This document shows positions 55,676-64,000 of a stretch of DNA of 64,000 nt, in pieces. The translations under genes were made by a program, and so were the position numbers. The stretch is from Odobenus rosmarus divergens (taxonomy: Eukaryota > Chordata > Mammalia > Carnivora > Odobenidae). The stretch covers positions 502,257 to 566,256 of the forward strand of contig NW_004451421.1 in NCBI RefSeq assembly GCF_000321225.1. Reading direction: 5' to 3'. The notes beneath the pieces were generated by a model that did no database searches, was not told where the DNA came from, and saw only the letters and a program-made list of their open reading frames with translations. Positions within the stretch are counted from its first letter, which is position 1. Every line of letters begins with the position of its first letter.

Positions 55676-57528
55676 AAATCTCTGCAGTACCAAACAAGTG
55701 CTCACTTATTTTGAATAAATAAGGATTTCTACTCCAGGCTTTTGACTGTAGGATTGAGAAATGGAGTTAGCTGCCTTTGCTGCTAAACAGGCACTAGGGC
55801 CATTCCGTAGCTGTGTTGATAAGCCAAGGGTGACCCCTTTGTGCTTTTCTAAGTGTCTCTGTGCCAAACAGTTGTGAAAACAGACTCCCGGAGGTCCTAA
55901 ACAAGAGCAAATGCTCTAGGCTCCCCGTTGAGGAATTGCCAGGACTGATGGCAAAGCCTGGGAGAGCAAGAAGGAAATGAGGAGCTGCCTTATATACAAA
56001 GAAAGTCCAAGACAAAGAAACAACAAAACATTTATCTGGAAGGCAAAGCAGAGATGCATCATCTCTAATAACCAGAACATCCTGCAACAGTCCCCTCACC
56101 CCACCCCTCCTGGCCATTTGTGAGCCACTTTCCTCTTTTGTTTACCCAGATGCTAATTTGAATTTGATTGAAAAGTTTGAGGTGGGGAATTTGGAAAGAG
56201 GTATACAATTTTAGTTGTCCCAGGCCCTACTCCACCAAGACATGGCTCTGCCTTCCTCAGCAGGTGGAGGGTCTCATTCAGCCCAATGGAAAATTTCATG
56301 AAACTGGCTTCCAGAGATTTGGAGAAAGTTTAAATTTCCTTATCCAGTTGAATCCAATTCAAGAAGTGGTCAAGGCACTTAGGAATGACTTCTGCCTTCT
56401 TTATAGAGCCAAAAATTGTTCTGTAACAACAACAACAAAACCATGATCTAGAAGCTCTTCAGAAGGTTCTACTTTTGCTATTACTAGAAGAGAGCTTAGA
56501 ATAAGAAGGAAATTACACCAATGTTTTTTGTATCCTGGAATCCTTCCAATTCCCAGAATATCATACCAGTCTAGTCTCTGGAGCAGGGATAGGAATGCAT
56601 ATCTCCCAAAGTTAAGCAAATTGAGCAATGATCCACAATTTTATTTCTCTACTTAAATGTATATATATCTGTAAATTATATGAATATGCTATTATCATTT
56701 GCTAATATTTCAGGGCACAATATATTATAAGTGCATTAAGGCTTATAGTTCATGAGAATAGATATGTATCTATATTTCGGATAGTCTTTTATCATTTCTC
56801 ATTTTTTTAGCTGACCTTATTCTAATTAGATCATCATTGTTTATATCTTATAAAAGGACTTTCTCCTTCTTGACTAGAAGTATAAGCTCGGCTTATTTTC
56901 ATTTGTACTTCATTAGTACATAATATCTTCTGTGAGACAGTTCTTCATGGGTCTCACTTTTTTTGCTTGTCTTCAGAGCAGAAGCTGTGACAGCTTTCAT
57001 TCTAGGCTGTCTTTTCAAGGATGTTTGTATGGCAAACAGCCTTGAAACATAAAAATAGTGGCTCCCACTGGAGCAGAGAGCAAGTTTGTTTTCTGTCCAG
57101 TATTATAAAGATAATGTCTTTCTCTGGGGCAAGGTTTGGGCAGGTTTTCTAGTGGTTCCATTATAAAATATTTGGGTTTCCTTCACTCAGGCATTTTCAC
57201 CTGTGGTACAAGGATACTGAATGTGCAGCATCCACCCAGGCTGTCTCCGTTGGCCCTGTGGGACTTAAGGGCAGGGGTAGCCAGGACAAACATGAGGTTC
57301 CTGCTACCTCTAGTGCCAGGAGTAATAAAGTCCTTTGTCTCTGACCCAGGAGTCTTGCATCTTCTGACAGCATCCATGAAACGTGGCAGACCAGCTTGTT
57401 AGCTTGCAAGTGGGTTAAAACCTCAGACCCTCCACAATTATTACAGTATCTTTAATACTTCTTTTAAGTAAAGCAGGAATTCTTTTTTAGTCATTTGTCT
57501 ATTTTATGAGGGTTAATTTGGTTTAAAC
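55676..57528. other. Unique, AT-rich to the right
   Basis: The 107-codon minus frame at 55794-56117 and the plus frame at 56168-56446 lack domains. No repeat is recognised. Purely AT-rich at 56640-56900. Confidence 0.45.
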
Positions 57529-57530
57529 TA

Positions 57531-57863
57531 CAGTTGTCCTTGAACAACACAGGCTTGAACTATGCAGGTCCACATATCTGCAGATATTTTGGTAAATACA
57601 GTACAGTATTGTAAATGTATTTTATCTTCCTTTTAATTTTAATTACATTTTCTTTTTTCTACCTTATTTTATTGTGAGAATACAATATATAAACATATAT
57701 CATACAAGATATGTGTTAATTGAGTATGTTAGCAGTTAGGCTTCCAGTCAATAGTAGGTTGACTCTTACTAATTAAGTATTCGGGGAGTCAAAAGTTATA
57801 GCAGATTTTTGACTGCATAGGGGGTTGGCTCTCCTAACACCTGTGTTGTTGAAGGGTAAACCA
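57531..57863. mobile_element. Tigger-type MITE, both ends present
   Basis: The left end 'cagttgtccttgaacaacac' mirrors the right end 'gtgttgttgaagggtaaac'. Inside are 'aatacagtacagtattgtaa', 'cagttaggcttccagtcaat' and 'cggggagtcaaaagttatag', matching a non-autonomous mariner/Tigger element common in mammals. TA dinucleotides flank it (57529-57530 and 57864-57865), the target duplication of this superfamily. No transposase is encoded. Confidence 0.9.
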
Positions 57864-58204
57864 TATATAATATTGCCAAACTCACCCAACTACACACATC
57901 CTAATTCATCTCAACACACTGACACAAAGACGAGTGCCAGGCCTCCGCTGTCCACTTGGCCTTGTTCTGACAAGCACTTCTTCCTCAGGGTAGCTTGTCT
58001 GCCAACCAGGTTGCTTGGACACTCTGACACATAGACTGAGGGAAGTTACAGGTTGACTCATATATGAATGAAGCTAATATCTTTCCTTTGTAGACAAAAT
58101 ACAAGTATCAAAAGAAATCATGGTGTCGTCTTATGCTCCCAAAGGATGACCTCGGGACCTCCTTTGGAGACCACTGCCTCTGAATGTGTCTTCTTCACCA
58201 TTAC

Positions 58205-58570
58205 ATGAGTAGCCCCATAATATCTATTGAGAACTTTTGATGGACCAGTCACTGAGCTAAGCATTTCATTTTTTTTTTAATATTTTATTTATTTGACACA
58301 GAGAGTGTGTGTGCGCCCAAGCACAAGCAGGGGGACAGGCAGAGGGAAAAGGAGAAGCAGGCCTCCCGCTGAGCAGGGAGCCCGATGTGGGGCTCCATCC
58401 CAGGACTCTGGGATCATGACTTGAGCCGAAGGCGGACACCCAACTGACTGAGCCACCCAGGCGCCCCTCAGCTAAGCATTTCAAATGAACTGTCTTATTT
58501 ACTTCATTTTCTATCTGAGCACTATCATATCAATTTTACATGTGAGTTACCTATGGCTTAGATACATTAA
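58205..58570 (-). mobile_element. MIR SINE, antisense, split by a CAN SINE
   Basis: 'ctattgagaacttttgatgg' and 'accagtcactgagctaagca' lie left of the SINE. 'gaactgtcttatttacttca' and 'ttttacatgtgagttaccta' continue it to the right. The order fits an antisense MIR interrupted at 58255-58483. Confidence 0.75.
58255..58483 (-). mobile_element. Young CAN SINE with 14-bp target duplication, antisense
   Basis: T-rich tail at about 58269-58279, 'atattttatttatttgacac', 'caagcagggggacaggcaga', 'gctgagcagggagcccgatg', head ending 'gagccacccaggcgcccc'. The duplication 'agctaagcatttca' is perfect at 58255-58268 and 58470-58483. Confidence 0.97.
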
Positions 58571-60115
58571 GTAAACTTCACATAAACTTTTCGCAGAACA
58601 AAGTGGATAAGAGCCTCTGTGGCCACAGTCTGAACTCCAGTACTGTCTCTGTATTTCACAGCAAGATTGAAGGCTGAGATCACTGACTGCCTAGTTCCTA
58701 CCCAACCTGTTCCTATGCATGCCAGTACCTTCCTTGTTCCAATGGCTTAGAATAGGGTCTAGTCTTCATTAAATGACTTGTGATTATGAGTAAAACTTGA
58801 TTAATTTCTATTTAATGAATTCTATCTTGTTCTGAAATAATATCAGAAGAAGACATTTAAGTATGCTCTTTTTTGTGCTTTGAATATGCAGACTGAAATT
58901 TTTCCCTTACGGATTTGAGGGGAAAGAGGAAAGGCAGATTTAGGGTGAGAGAGATTCATGTAGGGAACAAAAGGAGAGGATGGCCTGCCAAATGACTCTG
59001 TCATCCTCAGGGACATGTGCAGGATCAAATACATACATGCATGGGAAACAATTAATTCTACCAGTTCCACGATTAAGATATGATAAATTATCCTCCTCAA
59101 ACAGAGACTCCAGCAAGTCAGACATGTCGGATCTGAGCACTTGAGCATGTCACACTTCATGCCTGCTGGTCTTTAAAAAGATTGATTATCCTGACATGTT
59201 CTGAGAAGACCACCACCATGCTCCACCAGTATTTTCGGTCTTCTAAAAACAATCTTTCAATTTAATAGAACACAAGGGAAGTTTCAAAAACCACCAGGCT
59301 GACTCCACCTCGAAAGTCTTGGAGGGAAAGTCATCCAAGCTTCCAGAAATAGTAAGAGTGCTGGCATTTGTGGACATGGGGAAACGGGGAGATGAGGAGG
59401 AAGTCTGAAGGGGAGGGGGAGGTACACGTTTCTACAGGAGTTTAAACAGGTGTGGCAATTTGTTGTACATCCTAACCATAAAACACTGCTCAGATGCTGC
59501 ATTTGTATTCTATGGAAATCTTTCTGGGACTTACTAAATTTCTATCTGTTGGAGGCTGCAAAGGCATGTGGCAGGAAGTTTCTGGGGGTGATTATGGTTG
59601 GGGGAGGAGGGTGGACAAGAGGTAGGACAGGGGCTGGGCAGTGTGGTAATAGGATTTCTTTAGGTGCGAGTCTTTCTTTCACGTCATTGGAAAGCTCTGT
59701 GATACTTCATTCACTGGCTGAACCTGTCTTTGCCATCCTCAAGATGATTCTGGTCCATGATCATTTTCTGGCTCATGATAGTGTTATAAATGCAGAAGCA
59801 GTGGACACTCACTTGTCTCCTAAGACCATGTCTCACAAGTGAATGCTGCATATTTCTGGGCCCTTGGTGGAGGAGGAAGCAGAACATGAAAAAAGGTAGC
59901 AAGATAAATAAACCAACTTACCTGTAATCTAGGGAAGTATTTGTCAACAGTTTTTCTTGGCCATTGATTAGGAAATTTTGAAATTAGTGAATAGAGTAAC
60001 TAAGAATTTTGAATTTTTTTTATCCTTAGTATAAAGTATTTTTTTTTTATTTTTTAAATCCCTGATTATATATCAAAATGTTCCAGTCTTAAATTAGAGA
60101 CAACCATAATGAGAT
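58571..60115. other. Unique sequence, no gene seen
   Basis: Frames at 58843-59160 (-, 105 codons) and 59450-59842 (+, 130 codons) have no domain. No repeat is clearly recognised. Confidence 0.45.
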
Positions 60116-60245
60116 CATAGGACTGGCATCTAGCCCATCCTTCTTATTTTACAGAAGAAGAAATTTAGGCTCAAAGACATGAAGGGACTTATCTGAGGCC
60201 ACAGAGCATGCGGAGTTGAAACTAGGTCTGGAACCCAGGGGCCAG
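60116..60245 (-). mobile_element. MIR-family fragment, antisense
   Basis: 'tctagcccatccttcttatt', 'ttacagaagaagaaatttag' and 'tgaaactaggtctggaaccc' follow the antisense MIR order. Confidence 0.75.
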
Positions 60246-60449
60246 GATGAAGCATCAGCTTTTTCTAAAATGCAAAATTTCCTGGAAGTATCAGAAATAA
60301 TTCTCTAATATCTCACTCCACAAATAAGTTTTCCCCTTGGCAGGAGAAAGGTGGACAGCTAAAAATCTTTGGGTTCTAAAGAGGTGGAAGGCATGGACAT
60401 GGTCAGCAAGAACCCTAAAAACAAACTATTATTTAATATCATTGTCCAG

Positions 60450-60880
60450 AAGCATGCCACCCACAAAGTTATTTTGTTAAAATCCTGCTGTCATTATGTC
60501 ACTCTCCTGTTCCAAAATCCTCTACAGGCTCTATCATCATCTATGGAATAAAAACCAAACTTTTTATCTACACAAAAAACAGCTCCAGCTTGGGCGCCTG
60601 GGTGCCCCAGTCGGTTAAGCATCTGACTCTTTATTTTGGCTGAGGTCATGATCTCAAGGTCATGAGATTAAGCCCCAAATAGGGCTCTGTGCTGAGAGCT
60701 GAGCAGTGGGCATGGAGCCTGCTTAAGATTCTCTCTCCCTCTCCCTCTGCCCCTCCACCCCTATGCATGTGCATACACTCTTTCTCTCTAAAAAAACCCA
60801 AAAAACAAAACAGCTTCAGCTTTCACAGCCACTCCTCTCCTATAATGACTCCACACCTGGTCAGGCACCTACTTGGTGTA
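60450..60880 (+). mobile_element. L2 fragment, sense, split by a CAN SINE
   Basis: 'atcctgctgtcattatgtca', 'ctctcctgttccaaaatcct' and 'ctacaggctctatcatcatc' correspond to the L2 stretch before its 'aaaaccaaac' part. After the SINE at 60572-60822, 'cacagccactcctctcctat' continues. Confidence 0.65.
60572..60822 (+). mobile_element. CAN SINE, sense
   Basis: The head 'gggcgcctgggtgccccagt' starts at 60592 and is followed by 'cggttaagcatctgactctt', 'gctgaggtcatgatctcaag' and a CT-rich body. The tail is A-rich with C interruptions. The imperfect duplication 'cagctccagctt' (60580-60591) / 'cagcttcagctt' (60811-60822), preceded by A-rich sequence, marks both ends. Confidence 0.95.
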
Positions 60881-61165
60881 CTTCATGGCACTGTGAAGAC
60901 AGGGGGGACACCCTAGTAATGGCGAAACAAGATCCTTTTCCTCATAGAGTTCATATTCAATAGGGGAGACAGTGACCAAATAGAGAAATGAATGCACAAA
61001 ATAATTATGACTTATGAGGACAGCAAACAGGTGAAGTGGCAAAGAGTAGTTGGTGGTAGTGAGGGAGGGAAGGGATTTCCTAACTACTTTATCTGGAAGT
61101 GACATTTGACTTGAGACCTAAAGGTATTGATGAGCCAGCCCTATGAAGAGCTAAGAAAAGAACTA
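60881..61165. repeat. Ancient repeat relic, family not assigned
   Basis: 'gatccttttcctcatagagt', 'tcatattcaataggggagac', 'gaagtgacatttgacttgag' and 'acctaaaggtattgatgagc' show the unnamed old repeat again, one of its clearer copies. Confidence 0.65.
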
Positions 61166-61224
61166 CCTAGAAAGAGGGAATTGGAATTGCCTCAACTGAA
61201 TGGCTAGCTAGTCACTTACCTGCC

Positions 61225-61805
61225 TTCATGTCTTTGTTAATACCATGTCTACTGCTGGAAATGCCTTTCCCCCACTGGCCTATACTGCCCAGTCCCATTT
61301 GAAGCAATACCAAATAGCAGTTACAAGTGTAGATTCTGAGTTAGATGTGGGTTTGGTTCTCTCTTCACCACCTACAAGCTGGGTGACCTTGGGCAAGTCA
61401 CTTCACTTTCATGAGCCTCAGTTTCCTTATCTTTGAAGTGGAGATGGTAATAAAACCTATGTTAGAGGATTAATATGAAAATCAAGTGAAATATTTCATA
61501 TAAAACACTTAACATAGTAAAACTACAAAAATCAGTAAATGTTGGTCATTATCTACTCTTCAAGACTCAGCTCAAATCATATTTTCTCTGTAAACTTTGT
61601 GGACAACAGCAGCCCCGAGTAGTATTTGTTTCATTGGGCTTCTTATATTTCTGGACCTGAATCCCCCCTGACCCCTGTGATGTTTTGTAGCAACATTCTC
61701 TTAGCTCTTTTGTGTATCTCTTGTATTCATCTTCCCTAGTAAATTGTGTGCTCCTTCTCTGTGATCCTGGTGTTTCTTCATATTGCCCTGTTCATAATAA
61801 GTTAC
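61225..61805 (+). mobile_element. L2 LINE, sense, split by a MIR
   Basis: 'ctactgctggaaatgccttt' (left part), then after the MIR 'cttcaagactcagctcaaat', 'aattgtgtgctccttctctg' and 'catattgccctgttcata' continue in L2 order. The L2 is therefore older than the MIR inside it. Confidence 0.75.
61318..61560 (+). mobile_element. MIR SINE, sense, nested in L2
   Basis: 'acaagtgtagattctgagtt', 'gctgggtgaccttgggcaag', 'tgagcctcagtttccttatc' and 'aacacttaacatagtaaaac' cover the MIR head, core and tail. This is the best-preserved MIR in the window. Confidence 0.95.
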
Positions 61806-61924
61806 GGTGCATAATAAGTTATTACTGTTCAGAGTGCACATGTATGGGTGGCTGAGGAGGAGAAATAATGGAGAGGCAATGCTTACATAGGTATGTAAGT
61901 TAGGATAAATGGGTTCTAGTTCTA

Positions 61925-62470
61925 CTTTTACCCTCTTGATTGTGGTAGCTCGCCTCCAACACAGCCCCCCATGATCTGCTCTTGGTATTCATCCCTTCTA
62001 TAAGCTTCCCCACTTCAGTGCAGGTGAGACTTGTGATTTGCTCCTACTCCAAAGAATATGGGATGTTGCTTTCATGATTAGGTTGTGTAAGAGTGTGACT
62101 TCCATCTTCCTAGAAGACTCTCTCTTTGATAAAGCAAGTGACCACGTTTTGGAGAGGCCTGTGTGCAAAGAACTGTGAGAGTGGCCTCCGGCCAACAGTA
62201 TGCAAAGAACTAAATCCGCTAACAAGCAAGTAGGAGAAATTGGAAGTGGATCTTTCCCTAAGCAAACCTTCAGATGAGATGCAGCCCTAGGTGACACCTT
62301 GACTTCAGCTTGTGGGAGACTCTAGAAAAGAGGACCCGGATAAGTTGTACCTGTATTTCTGATTCACAGAAACTATGGGGTAATAAATGTGTGTTGTTCT
62401 GAGCCCTTTTGGTAATTTGGAATGACATGGTAGTAAATTGTTCTGTAGCAATAGAAAACAAATACACTTG
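61925..62470 (+). mobile_element. MLT1-type solitary LTR (ERVL-MaLR)
   Basis: 'gtgagacttgtgatttgctc', 'gcaaaccttcagatgagatg', 'cagccctaggtgacaccttg', 'gattcacagaaactatgggg', 'taataaatgtgtgttgttct' and 'agcaatagaaaacaaataca' follow the complete MLT1 order. It carries an AATAAA signal near its 3' end. No internal retroviral genes adjoin it. Confidence 0.88.
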
Positions 62471-63110
62471 CTGAGTTCTCCTGGAAAGACAAATTCATCT
62501 CCCTGACCTGGGTTTTCCTTCTTAGAGATCTTCTTTGTGTCAGGCACTGGAGTGGGCACAAGGTCTACAGTAGAAAACAGGACAGGCAGCATCCTGTCCC
62601 TGGGGCCACTAGTCTAGCTGCAGCCCCCTTGGGATATTGTGTTCACCTGCTGGTTGCCCAGGGAACTTAGCAGTTTCAGGCCTTTCCATTAGAAGGTCAA
62701 CCCAACCACTAGATAGGGACAAAAACCAGAGCCATTCTGGAAGCCCTTAAAAAGGAAAATCAAATTAAAAAGTTGGGAACTTTCAACATAAGCAGATGCA
62801 TTTAGGCTTTTCTTGGTTTTTTAAAAATTACTAGGCTTTTAAAATGATGGCAAATGTGGGGCTCCTTCTAAGAAATAAGTATGTGACTTGGAAAACCATT
62901 CTGTAACCAAAGCACATTCTGTTTACCTCCAGCTCAGACTGAAGCCTTCTTACTTTTTCAAGAGAGACACATGATTACAAGTATCATTTGATGCAAGGAA
63001 TATTAGGACATTATCTGGATGATGGGGTCAGGTCTGGGCTAGAAACATGTCCCTGTAAGAGGCCTTGTTTCTTTCAACTAGCCCCACACAGACTCTGAGA
63101 CAGCTGTTAG
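62471..63110. other. Unique sequence
   Basis: Part of the minus-strand frame group at 62270-62592 overlaps the LTR. No domain and no repeat recognised in the rest. Confidence 0.45.
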
Positions 63111-63314
63111 AAAGGAGGCCCAGGGCTGCCTGGGTGGCTCAGTCGTTAGGTGTCTGCCTTCAGGTCCTGGGATTGAGCCCCGCATCAGGCTCCCTGCTTG
63201 GCGGGAAGCCTGCTTCTCCCTCTCCCACTCCCCCTGCTTGTGTTCCCTCGCTCGCTGTGTCTCTCTCTGTCAAATAAATAAAATCATTAAAAAAAAAAAA
63301 GGAAGGAAGACCCA
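63111..63314 (+). mobile_element. CAN SINE, sense, with internal deletion
   Basis: The head 'gctgcctgggtggctcagtc' begins at 63125. About 20 bp are missing between 'tgccttc' and 'aggtcctggg', removing the 'ggctcaggtcatgatcc' segment. The rest ('gcttggcgggaagcctgctt', CT body, A tail) is close to the young consensus. Imperfect duplication: 'aaaggaggccca' near 63111-63122 and 'aaggaagaccca' near 63302-63314. Confidence 0.95.
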
Positions 63315-63700
63315 ATGTCCTGACCTCTGGACTCCTAAGCCCCCTCCTGACCTTTACATCTCTTCCCCCAGCCTCCTCCCCTAAGTAACATTCCTTCCCC
63401 ACTTCCCATATGTACCATTTTCAGGCTTACCCACAAAATTCTGAAGTCCACCTCTCATCTTCTTCATTAGTACTCAATGGCCTATGTGAAATCACTCTCC
63501 GAAAGGACTATGTCATAGCCCTTAACGACACAAAACGTGTTTATTTTCTTTCAAGGCTAAGTGATGGCCTCAAAAATAAATGGCCTGTTGGCCCTCCTTG
63601 GATAGAAGGATTCAGGTACTTTCTTTCTTCTTTGAGATACACATCTGTATGTGCTCTTCACCCTTATAAACAATGGACAGAATGTTGTCGTTAAGAGTAG
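63315..63700. other. Unique sequence before the L1
   Basis: The 94-codon frame at 63410-63694 has no recognisable domain. No repeat recognised. Confidence 0.45.
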
Positions 63701-63709
63701 GACTTATTT

Positions 63710-64000
63710 ATGGGGGCACTAACTGCTAGGATACATGAGGCAGAAGACAGAATCAGCGATATAGAAGACCAAATGATGGAAAATAAAGAGGCTGAGAAAA
63801 AGAGAGAGAAACAACTACAGGATCATGAAGGCATAATTCGAGAGATAAGCGATACGATAAGACGAAACAACATTAGCATAATTGGGATCCCAGAAGGAGA
63901 AGAAAGAGAGAGAGGGGCGGAAGGTATATTGGAGCAAATAATAGCAGAGAACTTCCCTAATGTGGGGAAGGAAACAGGCATCAAAATCCAGGAGGCACAG
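63710..64000 (+). CDS. LINE-1 ORF1p, partial, open to the window edge
   Basis: ORF1p is the RNA-binding coiled-coil chaperone of LINE-1 that packages L1 RNA in the cytoplasm. The 97 codons from ATG 63710 are open to the last base, with an in-frame TAG at 63698-63700 upstream. Signatures are 'ARIHEAEDRISDIEDQM' (end of the coiled coil), 'RRNNISIIGIPEGEERE' (start of the RRM) and 'ENFPNVGKETGIKIQEAQ'. The first few codons may belong to the truncation junction. The absence of stops or frameshifts points to a young copy. A missing N-terminus makes an active protein unlikely. Confidence 0.9.
   Translation, partial: MGALTARIHEAEDRISDIEDQMMENKEAEKKREKQLQDHEGIIREISDTIRRNNISIIGIPEGEERERGAEGILEQIIAENFPNVGKETGIKIQEAQ
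63711..64000 (+). mobile_element. Young LINE-1, 5'-truncated, continues past the window
   Basis: The L1 homology starts abruptly at about 63711 within ORF1, so the element lacks its 5' UTR promoter and the ORF1 N-terminus. If the element is otherwise intact, ORF2 and the 3' tail would lie in the next several kilobases to the right. Confidence 0.9.

Noticed and set aside
59450..59842. 130-codon plus-strand frame
   Set aside because: Random-looking composition with a glycine-rich patch from GGGGG sequence. No homology recognised.

Overview
This is a 64 kb piece of nuclear DNA from a placental mammal in the order Carnivora. It is most likely an arctoid caniform (bear, seal or mustelid group). 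The main evidence is 15 copies of the carnivore tRNA-Lys-derived CAN SINE. The younger copies carry the 'cctgggtggctca ... ttaagcgactgcc' head and the (TCTCTC)/(AAATAA) tail seen in non-canid caniforms. They lack the dog-type and cat-type diagnostic heads. The species call rests on remembered consensus sequences and was not checked by search.

I found no convincing protein-coding exon, tRNA or rRNA of the host. Every open frame is short (158 codons at most), lacks a recognisable domain, or falls inside a repeat. The window therefore looks like intergenic DNA or the inside of a very large intron. The only recognisable coding sequence belongs to LINE-1: an intact but 5'-truncated ORF1 fragment running off the right edge (63710-64000, +), and the decayed C-terminal end of ORF2 at about 20370-20755 (-).

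Layout by region. 0-6 kb: AT-rich DNA with a nested SINE/SINE/L1 cluster at 1857-2522, a palindromic DNA-transposon relic (3259-3490), microsatellites and a perfect 25-bp hairpin (3559-3629). 6-18 kb: mostly unique sequence with a hAT-like relic, MIR and L2 fragments and four SINEs. 18.5-21.5 kb: a block of antisense L1 of two ages followed by sense L2. 21.5-31.7 kb: MIR and L2 fragments, four SINEs, a 3'-truncated U2 snRNA retropseudogene (25019-25053), a MER5-type relic and an MLT1-type LTR. 31.7-48 kb: many MIR fragments, a second MLT1-type LTR (39439-39841) and a near-consensus CTCF motif (38229-38247). 48-57.5 kb: an antisense old L1 ORF2 fragment containing (GT)17, then about 5 kb of mostly unique DNA. 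57.5-64 kb: a Tigger-type MITE, a SINE inside a MIR, a MIR inside an L2, a third MLT1-type LTR, two more SINEs and the young L1.

No operon-like or pathway relationship exists here. The biology readable from the sequence is the layered history of retrotransposition and a few candidate regulatory elements. I did not find a previously undescribed system. The most unusual local structures are the triplicated target site at 1857-2522, the perfect hairpin at 3559-3629, the truncated U2 copy and the CTCF motif.
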